A stretch of 64,000 bases of DNA. Origin: a virus. The position numbers and the translations under genes were made by a program. The stretch lies in IMG/VR virus record IMGVR_UViG_3300020185_000029, positions 1-64,000 of that record, one strand, 5' to 3'. Positions 7,301-14,678 of this stretch are shown piece after piece. Positions within the stretch are counted from its first letter, which is position 1; each line of letters begins with the position of its first letter. Under the pieces are notes generated by a model. That model was not told the DNA's origin and did not search any database. It saw only the letters and a list, made by a program, of their open reading frames with translations.

Positions 7301-8338
7301 TTAAGATATAATATCCTTAACGCTTTCTCCAGACTCCCACATTCTGCAGGACCAGTAGCGAGCTTTATATTTTGGACCAGGATTTGTATCGCACTTATGC
7401 CTAGCTCTAAATGACTTTCTGCGATCTGGATCATCTCTCTTTATTTCCATATTAGGATCTCCGAAATTAACCTTTACTACATTCCCCTTTTCGTTTTTAA
7501 CATAAACCGAAAACTTCTTTGGACCCTTTGGTGTTCTGAATGGTTTATTCAATTTGACACCCTTTTTTAATTCAGCCGCAAAAGTAAAAGAGTCAACTTC
7601 TTTTCCATCTCTATCCAAATCATCGTCACAATCGCTAGACATTATACTCTTTGGTTTATTGTAAGAAGCATCATGAGAATCATTTTCGTTAAACCATTTT
7701 TGGAAAACGTCTTCGCTTGATCCTGGAAAATACATAGGAGTTCCGTCAGCCATTTCGTCTGTGTGAATTTCGCCCTTAAAACCAATTTGAATTGATTTTT
7801 TTCTTGCGCCTTCTGGAGTGGAAAAAATATAATCTTCCATTCCAGCTTTACACTTCGCCGCACCATTATGATCAGAGTCTTTCATTAATTTGCCATCAGG
7901 CATATAGTGATAACCTTCAGGAGCTTCTTTGGAGGCTTTTTTGGGTCTACCATCTTTTCCAGAAGGACCAGACATTGGGTGGCTCTTTGGCAATAAATCA
8001 GTGTCGTGTTTTCCACTTTTGTATTTTAAATTTCTTAATGCATGCAAGAAGGAATTGACTCGCGCCATAGCCCATTGCTGCGAGCTTTTTACGCTTGGTC
8101 TAACACTCTGAGGGTTTGTTCGATAGGCTCCAACCCCTCTTTTGTATACCGCTTCTAGTTTAGAGAGGGTAACTCTCTTTCTTTTGTCGTCTCCGAATTT
8201 TTCATTGTGTTCTTTTACCTTCTTTTTCAAGGATTCTGCAAGAGACGCTTCACTCATCTCTATAAAGCATAGCTCATCTTCTGAGAAAGATACTTCCATT
8301 ATTTGTTTTCCGTTTTTTAAAAAATTACGAATGTCCAT
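7301..8338 (-). CDS. Conserved phage protein, DUF5824-like plus ARYWSC C-terminal module (345 aa)
   Basis: Start taken at ATG 8336-8338 (MDIRNFLKNGKQIMEVSFSE) because a late-type element ends six bases upstream; a TTG at 8356 lies inside that element. Residues about 55-100 carry a block resembling DUF5824 (VYKRGVGAYRTNPQSVR then QQWAMARVNSFLHAL). The last 65 residues have a charged motif common in marine phage proteins (NFGDPNMEIKRDDPDRRKSF, then KARYWSCRMW). Related proteins have been labelled head or prohead-associated, but the true role is unknown. Cysteines near the C-terminus (KCD, SCRMW) may bind metal (inference). Confidence 0.6.
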   Translation of the reverse strand: MDIRNFLKNGKQIMEVSFSEDELCFIEMSEASLAESLKKKVKEHNEKFGDDKRKRVTLSKLEAVYKRGVGAYRTNPQSVRPSVKSSQQWAMARVNSFLHALRNLKYKSGKHDTDLLPKSHPMSGPSGKDGRPKKASKEAPEGYHYMPDGKLMKDSDHNGAAKCKAGMEDYIFSTPEGARKKSIQIGFKGEIHTDEMADGTPMYFPGSSEDVFQKWFNENDSHDASYNKPKSIMSSDCDDDLDRDGKEVDSFTFAAELKKGVKLNKPFRTPKGPKKFSVYVKNEKGNVVKVNFGDPNMEIKRDDPDRRKSFRARHKCDTNPGPKYKARYWSCRMWESGESVKDIIS

Positions 8339-8354
8339 AGTAGGTATTATACAC
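8339..8354 (-). promoter_or_regulatory. Late-type promoter element GTGTATAATA
   Basis: On the minus strand GTGTATAATA (8345-8354) followed by CCTACT and the ATG at 8338. It resembles the GTGTAATA elements of other virion genes with the same spacing of six bases. Confidence 0.5.
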
Positions 8355-8365
8355 AATAATATTGC

Positions 8366-8395
8366 AAAAAAGAAAGGCCTTCCCGAAGGAAGGCC
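8366..8395 (-). terminator. Rho-independent terminator
   Basis: A perfect 8-bp stem GGCCTTCC/GGAAGGCC (8376-8383 with 8388-8395) with loop CGAA is followed, on the minus strand, by TTTCTTTTTT (8366-8375). It ends the transcript carrying the sigma factor, glycosyltransferase and 68-aa gene. Confidence 0.9.
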
Positions 8396-8400
8396 ATCAA

Positions 8401-8607
8401 TTATACTACAGCAAGACTCTTGATTGAGTTTCGATGGACTTTAATTTCTCCACGCTTTCCAGAGAAGCGATCAAAGATTACGAATGTTTCTCCGATAGAT
8501 TTAACTTTACCCATAAAGCATTCGGAAACTTTAGAATTTTGTAGACTTACTCTCATAAATTTACCGCGGGACTTTGTTACTTTTGATTTAATAGTACTTG
8601 TATTCAT
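8401..8607 (-). CDS. Small basic protein, possible SH3/KOW-like fold (68 aa)
   Basis: ATG at 8605-8607 overlaps the glycosyltransferase stop as TAATG. The protein is basic at the N-terminus (STIKSKVTKSRGKFMRVSL) and then beta-rich with a turn pattern (GKVKSIGETFVIFDRFSGKR). The look is that of a small barrel that could bind nucleic acid, but this is inference; no family is recognised. It is the last gene before a strong terminator, in the same operon as the sigma-like factor. Confidence 0.6.
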   Translation of the reverse strand: MNTSTIKSKVTKSRGKFMRVSLQNSKVSECFMGKVKSIGETFVIFDRFSGKRGEIKVHRNSIKSLAVV

Positions 8608-9719
8608 TATATTTTTATTAGTTCTAGTATTTCGTCACAGAATTTTGCATCTGTGAACTGAGATGGTAGCTTTTTGCCGCCTTCATTAATTTTCCCATCA
8701 AGGACATTTTTAACGGCAGAATCTAATGAAGTAGACATATTTTCTATATCTAAATCATAAATATTTCCGCAATTAAATGGAGACCCCTGTTGAAAGAAAA
8801 GATTATCGATTGCTGAAATTTTACCATTAGGAGCCACTTTAATAGAATTACTATCAGTTGCCCACTCTTTAATTCCAGAATTAAAATTAACTACACATTG
8901 CTTGCCGAGTCCAGCCATATGGAAAGAAGGTAGAGACCAAGATTCTCCACCGCTTCCATCAACAACAATGTCTGCAATATTATATGCTTGATTCAACTCC
9001 GTTAACTTTCTAAAGTAGGGCATAAAGATCATGTTATGGGGAACATCTCCATCACAAGCCTCGACTACTTTCATTTTGTTTATCTCCATAGATTTATTCG
9101 GGTCTTGATGGAAAAAGGGATTGAATATATGAAGATGTATCTTGAATCTCTTATCATTCCCAAATTTATTTTTTAACAAATTAATGATACTAGCAGTATG
9201 CTTTCTTTTTTCAAATTTGCCAGCTAAAGCAATTACAATTTCATTATTTTCATACTTTTTAACTTCAGTCTCTTTAAAAGCAAGGGAGTTGTAACCCAAG
9301 TTAATTGTTTTGTGGTTATCAACTCCATATTCTTTGCAGACCTCTTCCGTGAAAGAACAAGGTGATGCAACTTTGTCATAGGAGTTCAAAATATTTTTTT
9401 CAGTCGCAGTAAGTTGATCTAGCTCATGGAAAAAATAAAGGAAGGGGTTTTTACTGATTGAATCTTGAGAGCCATTGATGTGCCAAATTCTCAAGGACGG
9501 TTCAGTTCTCTTGAAGTCTTTCAATGATTTTTGAGTACACAATTGCAACCAAGCCATGAACTGTTCAGGAATGATATCTTCATAAGAAGATAGATCTATT
9601 CCAGCTATTGGAAAAATATTAGGCTCCAGCTTTCTAGAGAATAGCTCATATAGAAGATTGGTAGATACTTGACCTAAGCTAGTGCCATTAATGGGGACCT
9701 GCAAACTAAAATTACTCAT
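8607..9719 (-). CDS. GT-B (GT4-like) glycosyltransferase (370 aa)
   Basis: The N-terminal half has the arrangement of an acceptor-binding Rossmann domain beginning VPINGTSLGQVSTNLLYEL, and a middle segment FFHELDQLTATEKNILNSYD leads to a sugar-nucleotide domain: IVIALAGKFEKRKHTASIIN (about residue 180), IFMPYFRKLTELNQAYNIAD (about residue 240) and VDGSGGESWSLPSFHMAGLG (about residues 260-280), the usual GT4 donor-binding region. The reaction is probably retaining sugar transfer; donor unknown. It overlaps the sigma-like gene by eight bases, an unusual pairing of a regulator and a glycan enzyme in one operon. Confidence 0.8.
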   Translation of the reverse strand: MSNFSLQVPINGTSLGQVSTNLLYELFSRKLEPNIFPIAGIDLSSYEDIIPEQFMAWLQLCTQKSLKDFKRTEPSLRIWHINGSQDSISKNPFLYFFHELDQLTATEKNILNSYDKVASPCSFTEEVCKEYGVDNHKTINLGYNSLAFKETEVKKYENNEIVIALAGKFEKRKHTASIINLLKNKFGNDKRFKIHLHIFNPFFHQDPNKSMEINKMKVVEACDGDVPHNMIFMPYFRKLTELNQAYNIADIVVDGSGGESWSLPSFHMAGLGKQCVVNFNSGIKEWATDSNSIKVAPNGKISAIDNLFFQQGSPFNCGNIYDLDIENMSTSLDSAVKNVLDGKINEGGKKLPSQFTDAKFCDEILELIKI

Positions 9720-10236
9720 TATTTAAAATCTGTTTATATCTATCTAAAATTCTATTGTACTTTTGACGAATCCATTCGCCAGAATATTTGTTATTCATGT
9801 CTTTAGCTATCTCTGAAAATGTCATTCCTGACAACCTTTTTTCTAAAATTTCTCTATTTTCTTTATTTTGAATATCATTTTCAACATAACTCAATAACTC
9901 CCTTTTACCGTAATTGGGCATGTGTACTAAGTGGTTATCCTCTATTTCTACGAAATACTTCTTTGAGCTGCAAAGGCTCTGACATGTCCAAAATGCTTTA
10001 TTGCCTATCCAGGTTGAGAATTTGCTCCTACTAACATCAAATTCTTTTGCAGCATCATAAAAAAAACTTAAAGGATTTTCTTTTAAATCTTCAATCTCCA
10101 TTATTCCAGAGTAAGCATTGGCCTTTTTATAAAAGATTCCGCTGTGCCGCTCTTGTAACTCTTTCAAACAGTTATTTACGTCAATACCATTTTTTATATT
10201 TTCAGTAAGCTCTAAATCAGATAAATCATCAATCAT
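9712..10236 (-). CDS. Sigma-70-like RNA polymerase factor (about 174 aa)
   Basis: Start taken at ATG 10234-10236 (MIDDLSDLELTENIKNGIDV), just downstream of a strong promoter. The N-terminal part follows sigma region 2: LKELQERHSGIFYKKANAYS, then FFYDAAKEFDVSRSKFSTWI, the last matching the FDPSxGxKFSTYA signature. The C-terminus follows region 4 with a helix-turn-helix (LSGMTFSEIAKDMNNKYSGE then IRQKYNRILDRYKQ). At 174 residues it is a short phage sigma factor similar in plan to T4 gp55-type late factors. It may direct host polymerase to the GTGTAATA elements of the virion genes (inference). Confidence 0.75.
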   Translation of the reverse strand: MIDDLSDLELTENIKNGIDVNNCLKELQERHSGIFYKKANAYSGIMEIEDLKENPLSFFYDAAKEFDVSRSKFSTWIGNKAFWTCQSLCSSKKYFVEIEDNHLVHMPNYGKRELLSYVENDIQNKENREILEKRLSGMTFSEIAKDMNNKYSGEWIRQKYNRILDRYKQILNNE

Positions 10237-10271
10237 TCCTCCTAATATACTACAAATAAAACAAATGTCAA
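10237..10271 (-). promoter_or_regulatory. Sigma-70-type promoter of the sigma-like gene, near-leaderless
   Basis: On the minus strand TTGACA (10266-10271), 16 bases, TATATT (10244-10249), then seven bases AGGAGGA and ATG at 10236. The AGGAGG occupies the space between the -10 box and the start and leaves only one base to ATG, so it is oddly placed for a Shine-Dalgarno. Confidence 0.8.
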
Positions 10272-10278
10272 TAAAAAG

Positions 10279-10314
10279 TTGACTTTTTTGCAAGATATTT
10301 TATATGTTTGATAA
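10279..10314 (+). promoter_or_regulatory. Sigma-70-type promoter of the winged-helix gene, near-leaderless
   Basis: TTGACT (10279-10284), 16 bases, TATATG (10301-10306), then eight bases to ATG 10315. It is divergent from the sigma-gene promoter, with the two -35 boxes eight bases apart, so both may respond to one regulator. Confidence 0.6.
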
Positions 10315-10608
10315 ATGGAAGATATAAAACAACCTAAACGTGCGTGGAAAGGGACTTGGATACCTAAAAATATCTGGGAGAACGAACAACTAACTTGGAT
10401 GGAAAAATGCATCTGGGCAGAAATCTTCAATCTGGATGATGATGATCGAGGTGGATGCTGGGCATCGAATGCTTTTTTGGCGAAAAAATTTAACACCAGT
10501 CCTCAAACCATAACCAATACAATATGCAAACTAAAAAAGCTTAAATTACTTAAGCAAGTAGCCTTTGATGGGAGGCAAAGAGTGCTAAAATCTACCTATT
10601 TAGACTAA
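10315..10608 (+). CDS. Winged-helix/helix-turn-helix protein (97 aa)
   Basis: The sequence follows the N-terminal wHTH domain of phage replication or regulatory proteins: GTWIPKNIWENEQLTWMEKC (residues 13-32), an acidic turn LDDDDRGGCWASNAFLAKKF, and a recognition-helix region SPQTITNTICKLKKLKLLKQ (residues 61-80) followed by the beta wing. It stops after the wing, so there is no second domain. Four palindromes lie directly after the gene and could be its binding sites (inference). Alternatives are an origin-binding replication starter or an early transcription regulator. It starts the plus-strand early block. Confidence 0.7.
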   Translation: MEDIKQPKRAWKGTWIPKNIWENEQLTWMEKCIWAEIFNLDDDDRGGCWASNAFLAKKFNTSPQTITNTICKLKKLKLLKQVAFDGRQRVLKSTYLD

Positions 10609-10708
10609 ACCTATAGGTTTACTCTGACCAAACCCTATGGTTTACCATAGAATAAAGGATAAAATAAAGATTTATTTCTAAAGAAATAAATAAGAAAACG
10701 AGTTTTCT
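10607..10708. repeat. Cluster of palindromes downstream of the winged-helix gene
   Basis: In order: AAACCTATAGGTTT (10607-10620, perfect), AAACCCTATGGTTT (10630-10643, near copy of the first), CTATGG-TTTA-CCATAG (10635-10650), a 9-bp stem ATTTATTTC/GAAATAAAT with loop TAAA (10670-10691) and a 7-bp stem AGAAAAC/GTTTTCT (10693-10708). None is followed by a T-run on the plus strand, so a terminator is unlikely. The region is an operator cluster or origin candidate. Confidence 0.65.
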
Positions 10709-10717
10709 AAAAAAGAA

Positions 10718-10746
10718 TTGTTTTTAAATCATAATATGACTATAAA
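10718..10746 (+). promoter_or_regulatory. Possible promoter of the glycosyltransferase island
   Basis: TTGTTT (10718-10723), 17 bases, TATAAA (10741-10746), then five bases to ATG 10752. It is weaker than the TTGACA sites but has the same close placement of the -10 box to the start codon. Confidence 0.4.
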
Positions 10747-10751
10747 AGTTT

Positions 10752-11594
10752 ATGGAAGATTTTACAGATAAGATAACGATTGGGATTCTTGACTTTTTTC
10801 AAGAGAAAGAGTCAAAGGAACTGCTAATGTCCTTAGCTGAAAATCTTTTGATAGATGTTAACATTCTTTTTATCGACAACGGAACTCCAAAAAGTTATAG
10901 TAAACAGTTCCTGAATGATGGACTAATTGATGAGTTAATTATAAACGATAGTAATCTTGGCTGTGGCCCAGCTACCGTTCAAATGTATGATTATTGCAAA
11001 ACTCCATATTTGATATACGTCCAAAGCGATCAAAGGCTAAATCAAAAGATTGACGCAGATTCAATGAATGGGATGATTAGAGCTTTGGACGAATACCACT
11101 GCATTGACTTGGCTGGAAATCAAGGGAATGGAAAATTCTCAGAAAGAGCTAATATGATGAAAACGGAATTCTATAAAAGAATTCCAAAACCTACTTTAGG
11201 TGGACCAGGAATCACAAATGATCAAAAGTATGTAGAGGAATGGGTTCAAGATTTTTTTGCAGACAATAATTGCGTTATAGCTCATGTTAGGCCAACAGTA
11301 TTTTCTGACGAAGGTTATTACTCAGTAAGAGAATTGTCACAAGAAGACCCTTGCATTTTAAAACATTCTTGCTGGACCAAGGAGATGTGGATTCTTACTG
11401 ACCCCCCGAAGAATAGGCATGAGGTTTATCCACCTCTTAACGAAGAGGAGTGGGATAGATTGATAAAAGGAGATTTTCCTAGGTGGAAAAACAACGAAAG
11501 GGGCTATGTACCAGAGGCTTGGAGAGACAACATTATTACCAATGAAATCGTGGAATCAAAAATTAGAGAAGACATAAAAAATGACACCGATTAA
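10752..11594 (+). CDS. GT-A (family 2-like) glycosyltransferase (280 aa)
   Basis: Residues 8-120 show a GT-A nucleotide-sugar fold: ITIGILDFFQEKESKELLMS, VNILFIDNGTPKSYSKQFLN (the IDNGS-type loop), SNLGCGPATVQMYDYCKTPY and YVQSDQRL, where SDQ takes the place of the DxD metal motif. Residue 140 onwards (NMMKTEFYKRIPKPTLGGPG) is an acceptor region without a known match. It opens a run of five glycosyltransferase-like genes and overlaps the next gene by 14 bases. Donor and acceptor are unknown. Confidence 0.7.
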   Translation: MEDFTDKITIGILDFFQEKESKELLMSLAENLLIDVNILFIDNGTPKSYSKQFLNDGLIDELIINDSNLGCGPATVQMYDYCKTPYLIYVQSDQRLNQKIDADSMNGMIRALDEYHCIDLAGNQGNGKFSERANMMKTEFYKRIPKPTLGGPGITNDQKYVEEWVQDFFADNNCVIAHVRPTVFSDEGYYSVRELSQEDPCILKHSCWTKEMWILTDPPKNRHEVYPPLNEEEWDRLIKGDFPRWKNNERGYVPEAWRDNIITNEIVESKIREDIKNDTD

Positions 11595-12450
11595 AAATAA
11601 AATTTGGCTATGCGGACTTACTTATGGCCCAGCTATTGAAGCCGTAAAAAATAACATTATCCCTATTGCTAAGCATTTCGATGGATTGAATATTGTTCTC
11701 CATAAGAGTGGACCAATCCTAACTGAACAGGAAAGCCAGTTATTTAGCATACTAAATGAAAATAGGGGACAAGGTAAAATTCATATTTTCGATTGGATTA
11801 GAAGATATGATTTTTCTAGGAATAGATATTTGTTTGACCCATTAATGAATTCTGGAGACTTCTTTGTAGTTTTAGACTCGTTGGAAAATATGACAGAAAA
11901 TTTCTGTACAACAGATCTTCCGAAGATTAGAAAATCAATGGTAGACAATGACCTTGAGGGAGTCTTTCTTCATGGCAAGGGTTTTATTTTTAGAAAAAAC
12001 GAATGGATGAAATATGAAAACGGAACTCATGAATGCATCAGACCCATGAATAGAGCTGCTGAGCTTACGCAGATTGCGGGCTATGAAGACAGTTCAAAAT
12101 ACTTCACAAACACTAGGCCAAACAAGAGAGAAAAACTTCATTTTGTAGAACACTTTTTTAGATATTATCTAATCGATAACACTATGCAGTGCTATTTAGG
12201 CACTGAGAAAGATGAAGGACTTACTAGAATTAGGTTAGAGAATAGACATGATTTTAGAAATCATCTGTTAAGCAAAGGAGTTGAATTCAATTACGAATCA
12301 GTCCTTGAGTTCTTTGAGCAGGACATAGATCAAGATACTAAAGATCTTATCAATAAAGAAAAAATTCTTAATGACTTCTATAGAAATAAAATACTAGGTG
12401 AAGTAGACATTTTAGATAATCACGATTACGAAAACATAAAGCCTATATGA
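11581..12450 (+). CDS. Putative GT-A-like glycosyltransferase (289 aa)
   Basis: Residues 8-100 look like a divergent GT-A domain: IWLCGLTYGPAIEAVKNNII, an RRYDFSRNRYLFDPL segment recalling the FSxxRN motif of family 2 enzymes, and FFVVLDSLENMTENF, where LDSLE stands in place of DADE. The rest is charged with several aromatic clusters. Only the local pattern supports the call, so it could be a related sugar-binding protein. It overlaps both neighbours (14 and 4 bases) and so is translated with them. Confidence 0.55.
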   Translation: MTPIKNKIWLCGLTYGPAIEAVKNNIIPIAKHFDGLNIVLHKSGPILTEQESQLFSILNENRGQGKIHIFDWIRRYDFSRNRYLFDPLMNSGDFFVVLDSLENMTENFCTTDLPKIRKSMVDNDLEGVFLHGKGFIFRKNEWMKYENGTHECIRPMNRAAELTQIAGYEDSSKYFTNTRPNKREKLHFVEHFFRYYLIDNTMQCYLGTEKDEGLTRIRLENRHDFRNHLLSKGVEFNYESVLEFFEQDIDQDTKDLINKEKILNDFYRNKILGEVDILDNHDYENIKPI

Positions 12451-13229
12451 TATCTCTAGCAACTAGTGCATTTAACATAGAGTCTAATGACTTTGACATT
12501 CATTCTGCAATTAAAAACTGGGAATTGTACGTAGATGAGATTGTTATAAGTACTATACCCTCTAGAGACAACTCTCTGCAAATCCTAAAGGAACTCGAAA
12601 GTTCTAAACCTATAAAGATAATTGAGGAAGATTTTTCACTGGAAGATCCTGAGTTTGATGGTAAGCTTAAAAATAGCTCGCATCAAAACTCTTCTAACGA
12701 AATTGTCGTTCAGTGTGATTTAGATGAAAGAATGGGCGGAAAGCCAGAAGCCTGGAAAAGCTTTGCAGAAACTCTTTTATCAAATGAGAGTGTAAAATCC
12801 TTGTTCATTCCAGTTATTGATCTTTATGGATCTTATTATGAATATTCCTCTATCAATAAAAAATGGTATATATGCAAGAAAGAGGGTACTAAGAGGGGAG
12901 TAGTCTCTTTTGCTAGAAAGCAAGATGGTAAAATTGATATAGAAAAATCAGATACTTGCGAACTTCTCGATGAAGATGATAATTTAGTTCCATATATTGA
13001 CATATGCCATCATTATCAAATAGATCCTCTAAGATATTGCCAGCTACATAATCCCTTCATTTGGCACTTAGGTTATATAGATATGGATAGAAGATCGAAA
13101 ATTAATTCTTGGTGGAAACCCCATTGGGAAAACCGTAAAGGAGAAAGTATTGAAGAGGTTGGAATATCTAAAAAAGATTTAGAATCAAGAGAAACTTTTA
13201 AACATAATATTGAAATAGATTTCTTATAA
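12447..13229 (+). CDS. Putative family 2-like glycosyltransferase (260 aa)
   Basis: The start overlaps the previous stop as ATGA. The N-terminus (ISLATSAFNIESNDFDIHSA, then VDEIVISTIPSRDNSLQILK) and the QCDLDERM motif at about residues 91-98 match a short GT-A enzyme with a DxDE-type metal site. The C-terminal half has conserved-looking His/Tyr/Trp residues (DICHHYQIDPLRYCQLHNPF, IWHLGYIDMDRRSKINSWWK), typical of the acceptor part of phage GT2-like proteins. Substrates unknown. Confidence 0.65.
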   Translation: MISLATSAFNIESNDFDIHSAIKNWELYVDEIVISTIPSRDNSLQILKELESSKPIKIIEEDFSLEDPEFDGKLKNSSHQNSSNEIVVQCDLDERMGGKPEAWKSFAETLLSNESVKSLFIPVIDLYGSYYEYSSINKKWYICKKEGTKRGVVSFARKQDGKIDIEKSDTCELLDEDDNLVPYIDICHHYQIDPLRYCQLHNPFIWHLGYIDMDRRSKINSWWKPHWENRKGESIEEVGISKKDLESRETFKHNIEIDFL

Positions 13230-13234
13230 GAATC

Positions 13235-13867
13235 ATGAATAAAAATAATAAAATAAAACAAATTCAAGAAGAGTATGATAAACTAGGGCTAAATTCTTGT
13301 TCCGTACCAGAAGAGGATGGCTGGATATTTGAATCTGCTATGAATATAACGGAATCAAATAATATTCTAGAAATTGGATTTTATAAGGGTGGTAGTGCAT
13401 TTATTATGCTTTCTTTAGATGAAGGTGTGAATTTAACTTCAGTTGACCCTATAGATGGATTGGCTTCCGAAGCATATCAAGCTGCTGAACAAAAGCAGTA
13501 TGATGAAAAACTCAAAGCAACAGAAAAAGTTAAAGAAAAGTTTGATGATCGATTTACTTTCATTAGAAAGTATTCTCAAGATGTCAGACCAGATTTAGAA
13601 GGGCAGTCTTTTGATATGATATTTATTGACGGTGATCATTGGGAAAGTGGCATAAGAAATGACTTTCAATTAATGCTAGATTTGAAAATTCCATATGCTC
13701 TAGTAGATGATTGGATACAGCCAAATAATTGCCACAAATCAGTTCCAACAGTATGGGCAGAAAGTTTTCAAGATAAATTGAAAATGAAAACAGTTTTTTT
13801 TAGACATGCTATTTCTTGCAATGGTGGTCCGATACCAGTTGTATTGCTGGAAAACTTGACCCTTTAG
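13235..13867 (+). CDS. Class I SAM-dependent methyltransferase (210 aa)
   Basis: Motif I NILEIGFYKGGSAFIMLSLD lies at about residues 43-62, the acidic strand-2 end follows at LTSVDPIDG, and a motif FDMIFIDGDHWESGIRNDFQ lies at about residues 126-145; this is the Methyltransf_24-type pattern with the IDGDH signature. Enzymes of this type methylate sugars or small molecules. It sits inside the glycosyltransferase run and probably methylates a glycan (inference). The start six bases after the previous stop has no strong ribosome site. Confidence 0.75.
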   Translation: MNKNNKIKQIQEEYDKLGLNSCSVPEEDGWIFESAMNITESNNILEIGFYKGGSAFIMLSLDEGVNLTSVDPIDGLASEAYQAAEQKQYDEKLKATEKVKEKFDDRFTFIRKYSQDVRPDLEGQSFDMIFIDGDHWESGIRNDFQLMLDLKIPYALVDDWIQPNNCHKSVPTVWAESFQDKLKMKTVFFRHAISCNGGPIPVVLLENLTL

Positions 13868-13872
13868 AAAGC

Positions 13873-14628
13873 ATGAAGAACTTACCCATATCATTAACGT
13901 TGTATACAACAACCAAAGGACATTTTGGCTACAAGGATTGTGCTAAAGATACAATTAATCATCTTTCTAAGATTGACGAAGGTTGTTTTTCTAACAAGTC
14001 TGCCCACATAAAGGTATGTGATAGCCAGGAAGGTGAAGACAAGTGCGAGGATTTAAAGTCTTTCTTTAAATCAAAAGGTTTTGATGTATTCACGACAAAG
14101 GGTAATTGGAACAGAAAAAACAATAATCATGCAATAGAGTATTTCAAAGACATGGAAACTCTAATGAATGAAAATGTTGTTCACGATAATGAATTTATCC
14201 TATTCCACGAAGATGACTGGTTAATAAACACTGAAAAGCCTTTGATATATCTTTTGCAGGAGGGCATAAAATTGATGAAAGCAAATAAGGATATTCTTTG
14301 TGTAAGAGTTAATGCAGATATAAATACAGATGTTTCAAAAGCCACAAAAATCACAAATGAAATATACTTACAAAATTTTGATTATACTGAATATGGGCCA
14401 ACAATAACATTTCAGCCTACTCTAATGAGAACTAGAGATTGGTATGCAGCAGTAAGACAAATAAACCGAAATGATTTGAGATTCAAATCCCATTGCGAAT
14501 TACTTAGCGGCATGTTTATGAAGGGGCTTTTTGCAACAGTGAGTACGCCATTTGCTTTCTTTGATCCTAATACGATTAATGCTACCCACATTGGCTCAGA
14601 AGAGTTTGCAAAGGAGAATACTAAATGA
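13873..14628 (+). CDS. Glycosyltransferase-like protein with HEDDW motif (251 aa)
   Basis: Start taken at ATG 13873 (MKNLPISLTLYTTTKGHFGY), five bases after the methyltransferase stop; an earlier in-frame ATG at 13816 would lie deep inside that gene. The N-terminal GT-A-like part has SLTLYTTTKGHFGYKDCAKD and the motif FILFHEDDWLINTEKPLIYL at about residues 112-131, where EDD is the likely metal-binding site. The C-terminal part has TITFQPTLMRTRDWYAAVRQ. The layout resembles small phage and LPS-type glycosyltransferases. Donor and acceptor unknown. Confidence 0.6.
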   Translation: MKNLPISLTLYTTTKGHFGYKDCAKDTINHLSKIDEGCFSNKSAHIKVCDSQEGEDKCEDLKSFFKSKGFDVFTTKGNWNRKNNNHAIEYFKDMETLMNENVVHDNEFILFHEDDWLINTEKPLIYLLQEGIKLMKANKDILCVRVNADINTDVSKATKITNEIYLQNFDYTEYGPTITFQPTLMRTRDWYAAVRQINRNDLRFKSHCELLSGMFMKGLFATVSTPFAFFDPNTINATHIGSEEFAKENTK

Positions 14629-14678
14629 TTTACTTTGATGAAGGCAGATCAGATTATATTTTAGATTGGTGGCTATGA
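14625..14678 (+). CDS. Possible 17-aa peptide linking two glycosyltransferase genes
   Basis: ATG at 14625 overlaps the previous stop as ATGA, and its own TGA (14676-14678) overlaps the ATG of the next gene in the same way. The peptide is MIYFDEGRSDYILDWWL. It may simply carry ribosomes from one gene to the next. At this length it could be chance. Confidence 0.25.
   Translation: MIYFDEGRSDYILDWWL

Noticed and set aside
8339-8356. TTG start at 8356 for the 345-aa gene
   Set aside because: It lies inside the GTGTATAATA element; the ATG at 8338 has the same spacing to that element as other late genes.
10670-10708. The two hairpins as a terminator of the winged-helix gene
   Set aside because: Neither is followed by a T-run on the plus strand and no gene converges from the other side.
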